NCBI RefSeq assembly: GCF_004765605.1
Contig: NZ_SRLC01000001.1
Coordinates: 434,001 to 498,000 of the forward strand
DNA: 64,000 nucleotides
Source of the DNA: Hymenobacter aquaticus
GTDB taxonomy: Bacteria; Bacteroidota; Bacteroidia; Cytophagales; Hymenobacteraceae
Reading direction: 5' to 3'
Shown: piece by piece, positions 12,893 to 21,594 of the stretch
Position numbering within the stretch: the stretch's first letter is position 1
Layout: every line of letters starts with the position of its first letter
Translations under genes and position numbers: made by a program
Notes under the pieces: model-generated
The model's input: only the letters and a program-made list of their open reading frames with translations
Told to the model about the DNA's origin: nothing
Databases searched by the model: none

Positions 12893-13444
12893 TTAATCGT
12901 GGTGGGATTCTTCGTTGACATACTGTTCAATTTTCTTGACGGCGTGGTGATAGGACGCCTTTAGCGCCCCTACGCTGGTGCCGGTGATGTCGGCCATCTG
13001 CTCGTAGGTTATTTCGTCGTAGTACTTCATGTTGAACACCAGCCGCTGCTTGTCGGGCAGGCGCAGGATGGCTTTTTGCAGACGCAGCTCGATTTCGTCG
13101 CCGGCCAGGCCGGGGTCGGCTTCCACTTTCTGGGTCAGTTCGGCGGCCACGTCGTTCAGGGGCAGGAAAAACTTGCGCCGCTTGCTGCTCAGAAAGTTCA
13201 GGCACTCATTGGTGGCAATGCGGTAAATCCAGGTGTAGAGCGAGGCATCCCGGCGGAAGTTGCCCAGGTGGTTCCACACCTTGATAAACACGTCCTGGGT
13301 CAGGTCGTCGGCATCGTCGTGGTCGATAACCATCTTGCGCACGTGCCAATAGATCTTCGACTGGTACTTGCGCACCAGCTGGTTGAAGGCCACATTGCGG
13401 GCCGCGGGGTCGGCGAACTTGGCGAGGATTTCCTGGTCTTCCAA
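12893..13444 (-). CDS. ECF-type RNA polymerase sigma factor
   Basis: A 183-aa sigma-70 family factor with region 2 (YQSKIYWHVRKMVIDHDDADDLTQDVFIKVWNHLGNF...LYTWIYRIATNECLNFLS, about 25-95) and region 4 (LRLPDKQRLVFNMKYYDEITYEQMADITGTSVGALKASYHHAVKKIEQY, about 125-175). It directs transcription of an extracytoplasmic-stress-type regulon. The frame has no ATG near the expected start; TTG 13444 is used. It is the first gene of a three-gene operon with the putative anti-sigma and Spy-like genes. The signal is unknown. Confidence 0.92.
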   Translation of the reverse strand: MEDQEILAKFADPAARNVAFNQLVRKYQSKIYWHVRKMVIDHDDADDLTQDVFIKVWNHLGNFRRDASLYTWIYRIATNECLNFLSSKRRKFFLPLNDVAAELTQKVEADPGLAGDEIELRLQKAILRLPDKQRLVFNMKYYDEITYEQMADITGTSVGALKASYHHAVKKIEQYVNEESHHD

Positions 13445-13604
13445 GCAGGGGAGCGGGTTAGGAGCGGCGGGGTTGTGCGGGGTTAGAACAAGAAAATGCG
13501 CCAGGGTTTAGCGCAAGACGCAGAAAATTTGCGGGCCGGGGCCGCAGAAGCGGAGAAGAGGAATACTTTCGTACCACACGCCCCCAATAATAGCCCGTTT
13601 GCCC

Positions 13605-14303
13605 ATGCCCAACGTCCATTCCCGGTTTTGCCTGCTGGCGTCCCTGCTAGTTTCGGCCTGCAACTCCCAGCCGCCGGGCGCTGCTGCCACGAAAGCGGGC
13701 CCGGATGCGCCGTATCCGTATCTGCGGGGTACTTGGGTCGAACAGACGAAGACTGGCTTTACCCTGCTCGAAATTCAGGATACGGCCCACGTGCGCTATC
13801 ATTTCTACGGCCAGCAAAGCCCGGGGAAGGATGCGGAGTATTATTACGCGGCCTCCCAGGCCACCATGGGCTACCACGACCACAACTCGACCTCCATCTG
13901 GGTGCTGACCGACCACGTGCGGCTGGATTACAAAATCGACGGCGACCAGCTGCGCGAATACGATAAGATGGGGGAGCAGGCCGTGTTGCGCCGGGTGTAT
14001 ACCGGGCCGCAGCAGGACTACCGGGAATTCGACGGCAGCCAGCTCCGGGGCGTTATTACCGACGTCCAGAATCCGTTGGTGGTGGAAGGCGCGACCCGCA
14101 AGCGGGATACCACCGAGCGGCTGGTGCTCAACGACCGTGACCGGCAATACACGTTCACTACCGTTCCCAACGCCACCGGCCGGCGGATTACGGAGCTGGC
14201 CGCCGTGGGGGATTCCGTCATCAAGCCCAAGTTCTCGGACACGCTGGTGCTGCGTCGGCAGCACACCGGCCAGCGGCTGAAGTTCACGTTCCGGAAGTTC
14301 TAG
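13605..14303 (+). CDS. Hypothetical lipoprotein
   Basis: A 232-aa exported protein of unrecognised family. It has a short lipoprotein signal with the lipobox LVSAC, so it should be anchored by the cysteine near residue 20. The body is beta-rich (GTWVEQTKTGFTLLEIQDTAHVRYHFYG and similar strands), as in small Bacteroidota envelope lipoproteins. ATG 13605 is preferred over TTG 13599. It diverges from the sigma-factor operon, but there is no direct evidence of control by it. Confidence 0.75.
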   Translation: MPNVHSRFCLLASLLVSACNSQPPGAAATKAGPDAPYPYLRGTWVEQTKTGFTLLEIQDTAHVRYHFYGQQSPGKDAEYYYAASQATMGYHDHNSTSIWVLTDHVRLDYKIDGDQLREYDKMGEQAVLRRVYTGPQQDYREFDGSQLRGVITDVQNPLVVEGATRKRDTTERLVLNDRDRQYTFTTVPNATGRRITELAAVGDSVIKPKFSDTLVLRRQHTGQRLKFTFRKF

Positions 14304-14380
14304 CCCACCTTCTGCTTTTCCCTGGCTCAGCCCTCAACTCTCCACTCAATCCGCCCCGGCCCGGCGTTACCTTTGCCCTT

Positions 14381-15244
14381 ATGTCCCTGAAAACCATCCG
14401 CCGCCGCATCGTGGCCGAGCGCCTCGAGCAGGAGCACCTGACCACCTACCAGCCCCTGCCCAGCCGCTTTGCCGAGCAGCTCGACCCGTTTCTGCTGCTG
14501 CACCACACCGGCCCCGAGGAGCTGGAGCCGCACGGCCGCGGCCTGCCCTTCGCGCCCCACCCGCACCGGGGCTTCGAAACCGTGACCTTCGTGCTGGCCG
14601 GGGCCGTGCGCCACCACGACTCCCGCGGCAATACCGGCGTGGTCGGAGCCGGCGGCGTGCAGTGGATGACGGCCGGCCTGGGCATCGTGCACAGCGAGAA
14701 TATTCCGCGGGAATTGCGCGAGACGGGCGGCACCCTGGAATACGTGCAGCTCTGGATTAACCTGCCGGCCCGCCTCAAGCGCACCCAGCCCCGCTACCAG
14801 GGCGTCGCCGCCGCGCAGATTCCGCTGGTGACGCTGCCCGACGACCACGGCACCGTGCGCGTAGTAGCCGGCCGCTGGCAGCATGTAACCGGGCCCGTCG
14901 AGTCGATTACCGGCATTCAGGCCGCCGTTATTCACCTCAAGGCTGGTGGGCAGCTGCGGGCGGCGGTAGAGGCCGGGCGCACCCTGCTGCTGTACGTGCT
15001 GCACGGCAGCGCGCAGGTGAATGGGCGCGCCATCGGGGACCGGACGCTGGTCGAATTTGAGGCCGAGGGCGAGGACGTGGAAGTACAGGCCACGGAGGAA
15101 ACCACCCTGCTGTGGTGCACCGGCCAGCCCTACCACGAGCCCGTGGCCTGGCAGGGGCCCTACGTGATGAACACCCAGACCGAGCTGATGGAAGCCATGC
15201 GCGATTATCGGGTGGGCAAGATGGGAATGCTGTTTGATGAGTAA
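14381..15244 (+). CDS. Pirin family protein (bicupin)
   Basis: A 287-aa bicupin. The N-terminal cupin has the pirin metal-site pattern PHPHRGFETVTFVLAGAVRHHDS (about 60-82), followed by GGVQWMTAGLGIVHSE with further ligands (H and E) near 105, then EYVQLWINLP. The C-terminal cupin (about 165-285) lacks ligands, as is usual. Pirins bind Fe or other metals; some have quercetinase activity and others are regulators, so the function here is open. It starts at a clear ATG. Confidence 0.92.
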   Translation: MSLKTIRRRIVAERLEQEHLTTYQPLPSRFAEQLDPFLLLHHTGPEELEPHGRGLPFAPHPHRGFETVTFVLAGAVRHHDSRGNTGVVGAGGVQWMTAGLGIVHSENIPRELRETGGTLEYVQLWINLPARLKRTQPRYQGVAAAQIPLVTLPDDHGTVRVVAGRWQHVTGPVESITGIQAAVIHLKAGGQLRAAVEAGRTLLLYVLHGSAQVNGRAIGDRTLVEFEAEGEDVEVQATEETTLLWCTGQPYHEPVAWQGPYVMNTQTELMEAMRDYRVGKMGMLFDE

Positions 15245-15313
15245 GTTGCGCCCGTGCTGGCGGCCCGCTGCGGCCGGCTACCTTTCCTCACCGCTTTTTC
15301 TTCCCCTTTCCGC

Positions 15314-16006
15314 GTGTCTCGTTCTTTCGCCCAAGCTGCCGCCTGCGGGGCTTTTCTTGGCCTGAGTGTGCTGGGAGCCTGCTCCACCAAAAAAACCGAC
15401 GACCAGGCCACCCAACAGCCTGCCCCGCCGCCCGTTGCCGCCGCCTATTCGGCCGCTGTGCTGCCCGCAGCGGCGGCCGCGGCCCCGAAGCTGGAGCTGA
15501 CGGACTCGGCCAACCTCTCGCCCCGGTTTCTGAAGGAGCTGCGCGCGCTGGGCGGGGCGGGGGCCTACGCCGTGCGCGGCCAGTGGCTGGTCATGGGCAA
15601 AGAGGATTCGGTGCAGTTTCCGCTGGATTTGCCCGCCGGCAAGCCCGTGACCTACACCAGCCGGCAGGGCGGCCAGACCTTCACCCTCACCCTGACCCGC
15701 ACCAGCTACACCACCCTGCGCTTTGCCGCCGACGCGGTGGGCGGCAGCGCCGGAGCTCGGCACGAGGAAGGCACGGCCGACCTGAATCCGGGGTTTCTGC
15801 TGGCCGCCGAAGTGCCGGAGGACTCCGAAAGCCAGGTTTCCTACGGGGCCAATGAGTACCAGGGCGAAACGCCGACCCGCACCTATTCCATCCTGGTCGG
15901 CATCGGCCCCGACGCCGACAAGGCCGAGCTGAGCGTGTTCGACGCCACCGGCAAGCCCCTGCCCCAGTGGCAGAACCTGCCCACGCTGCGGCGGCCGGCG
16001 CTGTAG
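15314..16006 (+). CDS. Hypothetical lipoprotein
   Basis: The mature part follows a lipoprotein signal ending LSVLGAC, so it is probably membrane-anchored. After a low-complexity Pro/Ala linker (AAAPPP-like, about 35-60) comes a roughly 170-aa domain that I do not recognise. The start is uncertain. The frame opens at GTG 15254, but GTG 15314 gives a normal 23-residue signal and is preferred. Downstream it runs close to the convergent frameshifted outer-membrane gene. Confidence 0.65.
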   Translation: MSRSFAQAAACGAFLGLSVLGACSTKKTDDQATQQPAPPPVAAAYSAAVLPAAAAAAPKLELTDSANLSPRFLKELRALGGAGAYAVRGQWLVMGKEDSVQFPLDLPAGKPVTYTSRQGGQTFTLTLTRTSYTTLRFAADAVGGSAGARHEEGTADLNPGFLLAAEVPEDSESQVSYGANEYQGETPTRTYSILVGIGPDADKAELSVFDATGKPLPQWQNLPTLRRPAL

Positions 16007-16029
16007 CCACGGCGGGCAGGGGCTCCGGG

Positions 16030-16756
16030 CTACTTCGTGCTGAAGGCCACGCCCACCGTCACGTTGGTGTTGTCGGTGGGCTTGCCTTCCAGCACCCGGC
16101 TTTCAAACGTGTAGCTATACGTACCCGTGATGGCAAAGCGCGAACTAAAGCGCAGGGCCAGCGTGGTCAGCTGGGTGGCGCGGTAGTCGGCGGTATTTTG
16201 CAGGTTGGGCTGGTAGAGCGTGGTGGCGCTGAGCGAAAACACCCGGTAGGAATACACCAGCTTCAGGCGGGTAGAGCTGCGCGACACGCCGCTGGGTGCC
16301 GCCCTGGAAGTACGTAGCCTCCCGGATAAAGAGGTTGCTCACCGCTAGCTCCCGGCCCAGCGAGTCGGCGTAGAAGGCCCAGCCCGGCCCCAGGCCCAGC
16401 TGAAACCGGTTGTTGATGCCCCGCAGGTTGCTGCGCTCATAGCCCCCGATGCCGTAGAAGCGGAACCGCCCCTTCCAGTAGTAGGGCGTGGCATTGAACA
16501 GCCACTCGCGCTCCTTGAGCAGCCCTTCCTGCTTGCCGAAGGTGAAGCTGCCCGTCAGCGGGGCCCCGAAGTGCAGCCCCCGCAGCAGGGTAGCCGAGTG
16601 GGAAGTGGAGAACAGGGCGCGGTTGACGCCCCCGGCCGAGTACTGCCCCGCCAGCTGCCCGCTGTAGCGGATGAGGGTCGTGTCGGGTTTCTGGGCGCGG
16701 GTGGGCAGCCGGGAGCCGAGCAGTACGGCCACCGTGAGCAGGGTGCGAAAGGACAT
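16030..16756 (-). pseudogene. DUF481-like outer-membrane protein, frameshifted
   Basis: A signal peptide (MSFRTLLTVAVLLGSRLPTRAQ) starts at ATG 16756, followed by beta-barrel-like sequence of DUF481 type (YSGQLAGQYSAGGVNRALFSTSH, TGSFTFGKQEGLLKEREWLFNATPYYW). Near position 16290 the conserved sequence jumps to another frame: the first frame turns into GC-biased nonsense while the other continues with LKLVYSYRVFSLSATTLYQPNLQ...NVTVGVAFSTK and ends at 16030. One extra base near 16290-16296 would explain it. Either the gene is decayed or the base is a sequencing error; it is otherwise about 240 aa. Confidence 0.75.
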
Positions 16757-16895
16757 TCCGGGCGCGGCATGGCTGCCATGATGAGCGGCAAAGGTAGCCC
16801 GACCCCGGAAAAGCTGGCCAACCGGCCCACTTTCTCTATCTTCTGGCCCTTTCTATTGCTACGCCCCAACATCTGCCAAACGATACCCCGCCAGC

Positions 16896-17498
16896 ATGCA
16901 TACGTTACTTATTTCCCTGGGCCTGCTGCTCAGCGGCCTGGAGTATGAATCTGCCCTGCGCCCGACTATTTCCCGCGTGAGCCCGCCCGGCCGCTGCCAG
17001 CCGGACCCGCTGCTCCAAAACGAGGACTGTACCCGGGGCGCGGCCGAGCCGGTGGTGAAAAAGGCGGTGTTTCCCAATACTACTTTCCGCTTGCAGCCCG
17101 ACCAGCGCACCGGCATCGAAACCGTACGCTTCGCCAACGGCGACCGGCTCCAGATAAAAAACTGGGGCTGCGAGTCCTACGTGCTGACCTTCCGCTTCGA
17201 AACGACCCGCTTCCCGCAGCCACCTTCCGACCTGGCGGCCTGGTACGCGCATGCCATAACCCTGCTCCGGGAAACGCGCCCGGGCCTGCACGCGCCCCTC
17301 GACCTGAACGCCGGCATCCGGGCCCTGACAAGCTACCTGGCCCGCCACAAAAACTCCCAAGCCGCGCCCCTGCGACTAGACGAGGAAATCGGCTTTGGCC
17401 CTGAGACCATGCCCACCGTCGTGACCCTGGACAAGGTGGAAAAGCTGGCCGGCAACCGGGCGGCGGTGGAAGTTTCGCTGGCCCTCGGGCCCCTGTGA
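16896..17498 (+). CDS. Hypothetical exported protein
   Basis: A 200-aa protein with a hydrophobic N-terminus (MHTLLISLGLLLSG) that may be a signal peptide, followed by a soluble body with three cysteines in the N-terminal part (RCQPDP, EDCTRG and WGCESY). No family recognised. It diverges from the frameshifted gene, and its 3' side faces the 17.6-kb palindrome. Confidence 0.6.
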   Translation: MHTLLISLGLLLSGLEYESALRPTISRVSPPGRCQPDPLLQNEDCTRGAAEPVVKKAVFPNTTFRLQPDQRTGIETVRFANGDRLQIKNWGCESYVLTFRFETTRFPQPPSDLAAWYAHAITLLRETRPGLHAPLDLNAGIRALTSYLARHKNSQAAPLRLDEEIGFGPETMPTVVTLDKVEKLAGNRAAVEVSLALGPL

Positions 17499-17599
17499 GT
17501 GCCGTAGCGCTAGCCTGAGGTGCGGGGCCGTTGCTATGGGGTGGCAGGCCACGGGGGTAGCAGCTTTCGGCCAAAGATGAGGCAGGCACCGGGGCATAC

Positions 17600-17723
17600 A
17601 AAAAGCGTGTTGCTCACTGCCGCCAGCCAGATTACGCGAATCTGAGCTGGGTATCCGAGTTATTTTACCAGGAGCGTCCGGGTAGAATGCAACTCAGATA
17701 CGGCAGTAAGCAACACGCTTTTT
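17600..17723. repeat. 124-bp MITE-like palindrome with 23-bp terminal inverted repeats
   Basis: AAAAAGCGTGTTGCTCACTG... (17600-17622) is the reverse complement of 17701-17723 with one mismatch in 23. The interior (77 bp) contains a second, weaker inverted match (ATCTGAG / CTCAGAT). It lies between a hypothetical gene and the precursor-peptide gene and could alternatively act as a terminator, since T-runs flank the stem. Confidence 0.7.
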
Positions 17724-17798
17724 TAGCAATGCCGCCGTCGGGGGCTACTCGCGCGGGCGCGCCGGGCCGGCGCTACCCTCGCGGGGTATCTGCTGGTG

Positions 17799-17984
17799 CT
17801 AGCTGCACATCGAAGCGCCGGTTCCGGAGCCGCGCATCAGGCAGTAGCACGTGCCGCCACCGGAGTAGCAGCCAAAGCCCGAACACGAGCCGCAGCCACC
17901 GTCGCCGGCAACCAGCCCCTTCATTTGCTCCCGGCTCAACAGATTTTTGATTTTCGAGCCACTAAATTTTACAGCAGTTTTCAT
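17799..17984 (-). CDS. Double-glycine leader RiPP/bacteriocin precursor, six-Cys core
   Basis: A 61-aa peptide that starts at ATG 17984 (MKTAVKFSGSKIKNLLSREQ). The leader ends with LSREQMKGLVAGDGG (about 16-30), the Bacteroidota version of the bacteriocin double-glycine leader cut by C39 peptidases. The predicted core (31-61) is Gly/Ser-rich and has six cysteines at 31, 34, 39, 46, 48 and 60, enough for three disulfides; it has no Arg/Lys beyond R51. It lies directly downstream of the DxD-protein, VKOR and TlpA genes on the same strand, with a C39 exporter nearby. The exact product and activity are unknown. It is too short and Gly-rich for a housekeeping protein. Confidence 0.82.
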   Translation of the reverse strand: MKTAVKFSGSKIKNLLSREQMKGLVAGDGGCGSCSGFGCYSGGGTCYCLMRGSGTGASMCS

Positions 17985-18099
17985 AAAAAAAGGAAATTGA
18001 AAAAAATAAATTACGGTCATGTTTAAGGGTACACAAGCCAGAAAACCCATGTTCGGCCGAACAATATCAGGTAAGAAGAATCAGATTAGCTAGCGTATT

Positions 18100-19680
18100 C
18101 TACAGCGCAGGATGCAGCTCCCGCACTACCGCTTCGGCGGTACTCCCCACCGCCGCCGGGCCGACAACGCACAGGTTGCCGGTGTGGGTGAGATGAAAGC
18201 AGAGGAAGCCAAAAACCAGGCTTTTAATGTGCGTAGTCGGAATTTCGCCCGGATTGTTAGCGTCTATTATTTCCATCAGCTCGTTGCCGCTGAGTACTTC
18301 TCCCTGGAAATAAGTCAGGAGTTGTTCCCAGTTGACGAGCGGCTGCATGAATACCTCGTCCGTGTCCAGCTTCGTCAGAATGGAAAGAATACTATCCTCG
18401 GGCTCCAGGGCATCGTCAAAAGCGCCCGACAAGGCAGCGTGCAGCGTGCTGGCCGCCGGCACCTCGATGATAGCCGCGCTGGGAGCCAGGGTAAACGCGG
18501 TGTGCAGAATATCCTCGATGCTGGCCTGGGCCATGAAACGATAGACAGCCTCCGCGTTGGGAAACCCAAAGCCGGTGAGGTCGGCCACGGTGGCCTGAAG
18601 AGCTTCCAGGTTCAGGCTGTCGGCTGCGGCAACGCGCAGCGGCGTTTCGGTCGCCCCGGTAAGCTCCCGCCGGGGGCCGGGCTCCAGCACGAGGTCCGGG
18701 GTGGCCCCGGCAGTCGGCCCGGCCCAGGCTACCCGGTACATGGGCGCCTGCGTATTGCCTTCCGGAAATAAGCGGTCCGGCTCCTGAAAAAGCTCCTGCT
18801 GCTTATAAAACCGGTTAATCCGGTGGTAAACCCCGGGAAAGTGATACCGCAGGCGGTTTTCTACCTGCAAGCAGTTATAATACTTCTGCTTGGCGCTGCC
18901 CAGCACGTGAATGTAAGTGCCCGTGACGGGAACCTGGTCGAAATGCAGGATTTCCTCGAAGTTCTTGCCGAGCTTATCGAACAGGAAATTGATTTTTTTA
19001 CCCTGGCTTTCCGCTAGCTGCTTAAAGAAGAACTGCTCAATAATGGTGTTCGAATATCCGGCAAATACGTCGGCGGCCAACCGCTCTGTATTGGTGTCAA
19101 TCAGCGCCAGCGCCTGCCGGGAATAGCTGCTGAGAAAATCCAGGTCGGAGCCGCCCAGTACGCCGGCGTTTATGGCCGTCACCACGGGAGCCTGGGTAGC
19201 GGCCGGCCGCATGCAGCCAGGCAGGCCCTGTAGCGTAGCCTGAAAGTGCTGCAGCGGCCGAGCGTAGGACTCGTGATGCTCCAGCTCCGGACTTTGCACC
19301 AACAGAAAGCTGGGGCCCAAGTGCTCTACTTTAAAGGGCGCCCAGGTAAAAACGTCGCCGTCGACGTGCAGGAAGGGCTGTTGCTGCAGATGATAGGCAT
19401 ACAGCTTGGGCAGGCTCCAGAGGCCTGCCGGGTAGTGGTTCAGGCGGTCCAAGCACACATTTACGTGGGTATAAGGCAGCTGCAGCTGGTCGATGAGCAG
19501 CTTGGCCCCGGCCTCATCCGTCACCAGTTCTACCTGCGGGTACCACCGGCGCAGCAACGAGCAGCTCAGGGCCATGCTGTAGTGATGATACTTCTCCGAC
19601 AGCCACCCGCCCCGCACCCGCGACTCTTCAATGGCGGCCCCCTTCGCCGGAGCGGACCACAAACTCTGAACGATTTTCAT
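18100..19680 (-). CDS. Glycosyltransferase-like (DxD, DUF6734-type) protein of the peptide cluster
   Basis: A 526-aa soluble protein. The N-terminal half (about 1-310) has GT-A-like features: a QSLWSAP start, FLHVDGDVFTWAP with D107-G-D109 as a DxD-type metal/nucleotide-sugar motif, and TAINAGVLGG (about 169-177), the usual acceptor-loop wording. The C-terminal part (about 320-526) is helical and unrecognised. Similar proteins of unknown function (DUF6734-like, from memory) occur in Bacteroidota. It lies in the row TlpA-VKOR-this-precursor, so it may modify the peptide, for example by glycosylation. Alternatively it could act on another substrate. Confidence 0.6.
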   Translation of the reverse strand: MKIVQSLWSAPAKGAAIEESRVRGGWLSEKYHHYSMALSCSLLRRWYPQVELVTDEAGAKLLIDQLQLPYTHVNVCLDRLNHYPAGLWSLPKLYAYHLQQQPFLHVDGDVFTWAPFKVEHLGPSFLLVQSPELEHHESYARPLQHFQATLQGLPGCMRPAATQAPVVTAINAGVLGGSDLDFLSSYSRQALALIDTNTERLAADVFAGYSNTIIEQFFFKQLAESQGKKINFLFDKLGKNFEEILHFDQVPVTGTYIHVLGSAKQKYYNCLQVENRLRYHFPGVYHRINRFYKQQELFQEPDRLFPEGNTQAPMYRVAWAGPTAGATPDLVLEPGPRRELTGATETPLRVAAADSLNLEALQATVADLTGFGFPNAEAVYRFMAQASIEDILHTAFTLAPSAAIIEVPAASTLHAALSGAFDDALEPEDSILSILTKLDTDEVFMQPLVNWEQLLTYFQGEVLSGNELMEIIDANNPGEIPTTHIKSLVFGFLCFHLTHTGNLCVVGPAAVGSTAEAVVRELHPAL

Positions 19681-19744
19681 ATCCTAATTCTTGGCTAGCA
19701 ATACTTGTCTAAAACGTGCTATATCGGGCCCGTTCGGCGCTGTG

Positions 19745-21376
19745 TTATCCGGCTACTTCTTCTTTGCCGGCCGAATAAATCAGCTCCTGCGTCATGGCCA
19801 GAATATCATCCAGGGTATAGTTCTGCGGCAGGAAATACCCGTTGATAAACAAGGCTGGCGTGCGGGTAATGTGCTCCCGCAAAATCCACTGCCGGTGCGC
19901 CAGGCTCAACTGCTCGCTGTGGCTGTCCGGTACCGAAAAATCAACCACCCGCTTCTGCTTGAAGCGCTCCAGGTCCATGTCCTCGAACCAGTCTTGCAGC
20001 AGGCGTACCGTACGCTGGGTTTGCTCGGGCTGCCCCTGGATATTTTCCCGCCAGTAGCGAATCAGGTAGTGCACGCTCGTCGGCGAAATGTCGGCATCCC
20101 GGCCGCTGAGCACAAAGCGCAGCGCAATCTGAATTTCCCGCGGATACACCTGAATAGCATCCACTACCTTCTGGAAATGCTCTTTGCAGGGTTGGCAATG
20201 CAGATTGAGCACCAGCACGAGCTTGAGCTTGGCCTCGGGGCTGCCCAGAATAATCTCGTCCGTGAAGGGCGTTATCGTGATGCGGCGCGTGAACTGTAGC
20301 AGGTGCTTGAAGACGGCTACCGAGCCTTTAACGCGCAAGGCCTCCGCTTCCGATTTGATGACGGTGAAGTACTCTTTCAGCAGGCCCTTGCCCAGCACGG
20401 TCAGCGCCAGCACCGCCCCGAGCAGGAGGGCAAAGCCCAGCACGGCCACCGGCGCAAGAGCGGTGGCTTCCACGGGCTGCAGCTGGTGCAGCACCACGCT
20501 GATGCCGAGCTGAGCCAGCAAAACGGCATCAACGAGCAGGCACAGCTTGCACCAGGTTTTGGCAATGGCATACTGGTACACCACCGAATAGCCGATAACG
20601 GGCAATGCCAGCAGGCTCAGGGCCAGGAAAACGGCCTGCGCTTCGTGGTATAGTACCCCACTCAGAACTGCCGCATACAGGGCCAGAATCTGAAAGGTGA
20701 AGTAAGCAAATACCGCCTCGGAAAGCTTGAGTACACCCAGAATAGAAGCACCCTCCGAATTTAGCAGGCGGTTGCAATCCGTTTTGGCATTGCCTTCCAC
20801 GGCGCAAAAATTCTCGACCGAGCTGTACTTAATGCCCAGGTCTTTGGCCAGCAGAAAATAGCCGATTGCGCCCCCGGCCGCCGCCAGCACCAACAGGCCG
20901 CCCATGCCGGCGCCTACGGCGGCGGAAGGAGCTTGCGCGGCCAGCCGCAGCCCGCCGTAGACCGTCGTCAGGACCCCCGTAAGCGCCAGGGCCATGACTA
21001 AAAAGCGGGAAAACTGCTGGCGCTTGTAGGCCCCAATGCGCTCCTGCACGGCCAGGACCGGCTGAGGATCAACCTGAATAATGACCCCGCTCCAGAAGGC
21101 CAACGCTTCCTGATTGGCCGCAACGTCGCCGGGCTTCCGGATGGCAACAATGTCGCCCCCATCGGCTTCGGTGTGCAGCAGGCAGGGGTAGGGCAGGGCG
21201 TCAAGCTCGGCCCGGTCTACCATGCTCATTTCGTGCTGTAGTCCCAGGCGCTCAAACGCATCGGAAATACTGACCAGCGCCGGAAAATCCGAGTGGGTAC
21301 GAATCAGCCGTTCGCAGTGCGCCTCGGCCACCGGGGCCCCTATATGGGACAGAAAAGTTGCGACTGTTTTTTCCAT
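19745..21376 (-). CDS. VKOR-thioredoxin fusion, disulfide-forming membrane protein
   Basis: A 543-aa protein. The N-terminal part (1-100) resembles a degenerate C39-peptidase-like domain (EAHCERLIRTHSDFPALVSISDAFERLGLQHE) without a visible catalytic set. It is followed by a membrane VKOR domain with loop cysteines C191/C201 and the CxxC active site WCKLC (C276/C279), then a DsbA-like thioredoxin domain with HCQPC (C394/C397). VKOR-Trx fusions oxidise exported cysteines. I chose ATG 21376 because residues upstream (to 21454) lack conservation clues. It is probably the oxidant for the six-Cys peptide or its exporter; this is inferred from context. Confidence 0.82.
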   Translation of the reverse strand: MEKTVATFLSHIGAPVAEAHCERLIRTHSDFPALVSISDAFERLGLQHEMSMVDRAELDALPYPCLLHTEADGGDIVAIRKPGDVAANQEALAFWSGVIIQVDPQPVLAVQERIGAYKRQQFSRFLVMALALTGVLTTVYGGLRLAAQAPSAAVGAGMGGLLVLAAAGGAIGYFLLAKDLGIKYSSVENFCAVEGNAKTDCNRLLNSEGASILGVLKLSEAVFAYFTFQILALYAAVLSGVLYHEAQAVFLALSLLALPVIGYSVVYQYAIAKTWCKLCLLVDAVLLAQLGISVVLHQLQPVEATALAPVAVLGFALLLGAVLALTVLGKGLLKEYFTVIKSEAEALRVKGSVAVFKHLLQFTRRITITPFTDEIILGSPEAKLKLVLVLNLHCQPCKEHFQKVVDAIQVYPREIQIALRFVLSGRDADISPTSVHYLIRYWRENIQGQPEQTQRTVRLLQDWFEDMDLERFKQKRVVDFSVPDSHSEQLSLAHRQWILREHITRTPALFINGYFLPQNYTLDDILAMTQELIYSAGKEEVAG

Positions 21377-21594
21377 TACAAAATAGACTAATGGTAATGT
21401 ATCGGATAGTTTGTGACGTATTCCCCGTGCTGCGCCATTCGAACGAGAGGGCACAGCCGGCTTAAGATAGAATTACCGTTGCCGGCAAGGGATATTTACT
21501 TACTTGATTAACTGACTGGTGTCGAGCAATGCGGACCTGAAATAGCCGCTCATAAAGACCAGCGAGACGATGGGGCCAGCCCGGCCCTTACGCG

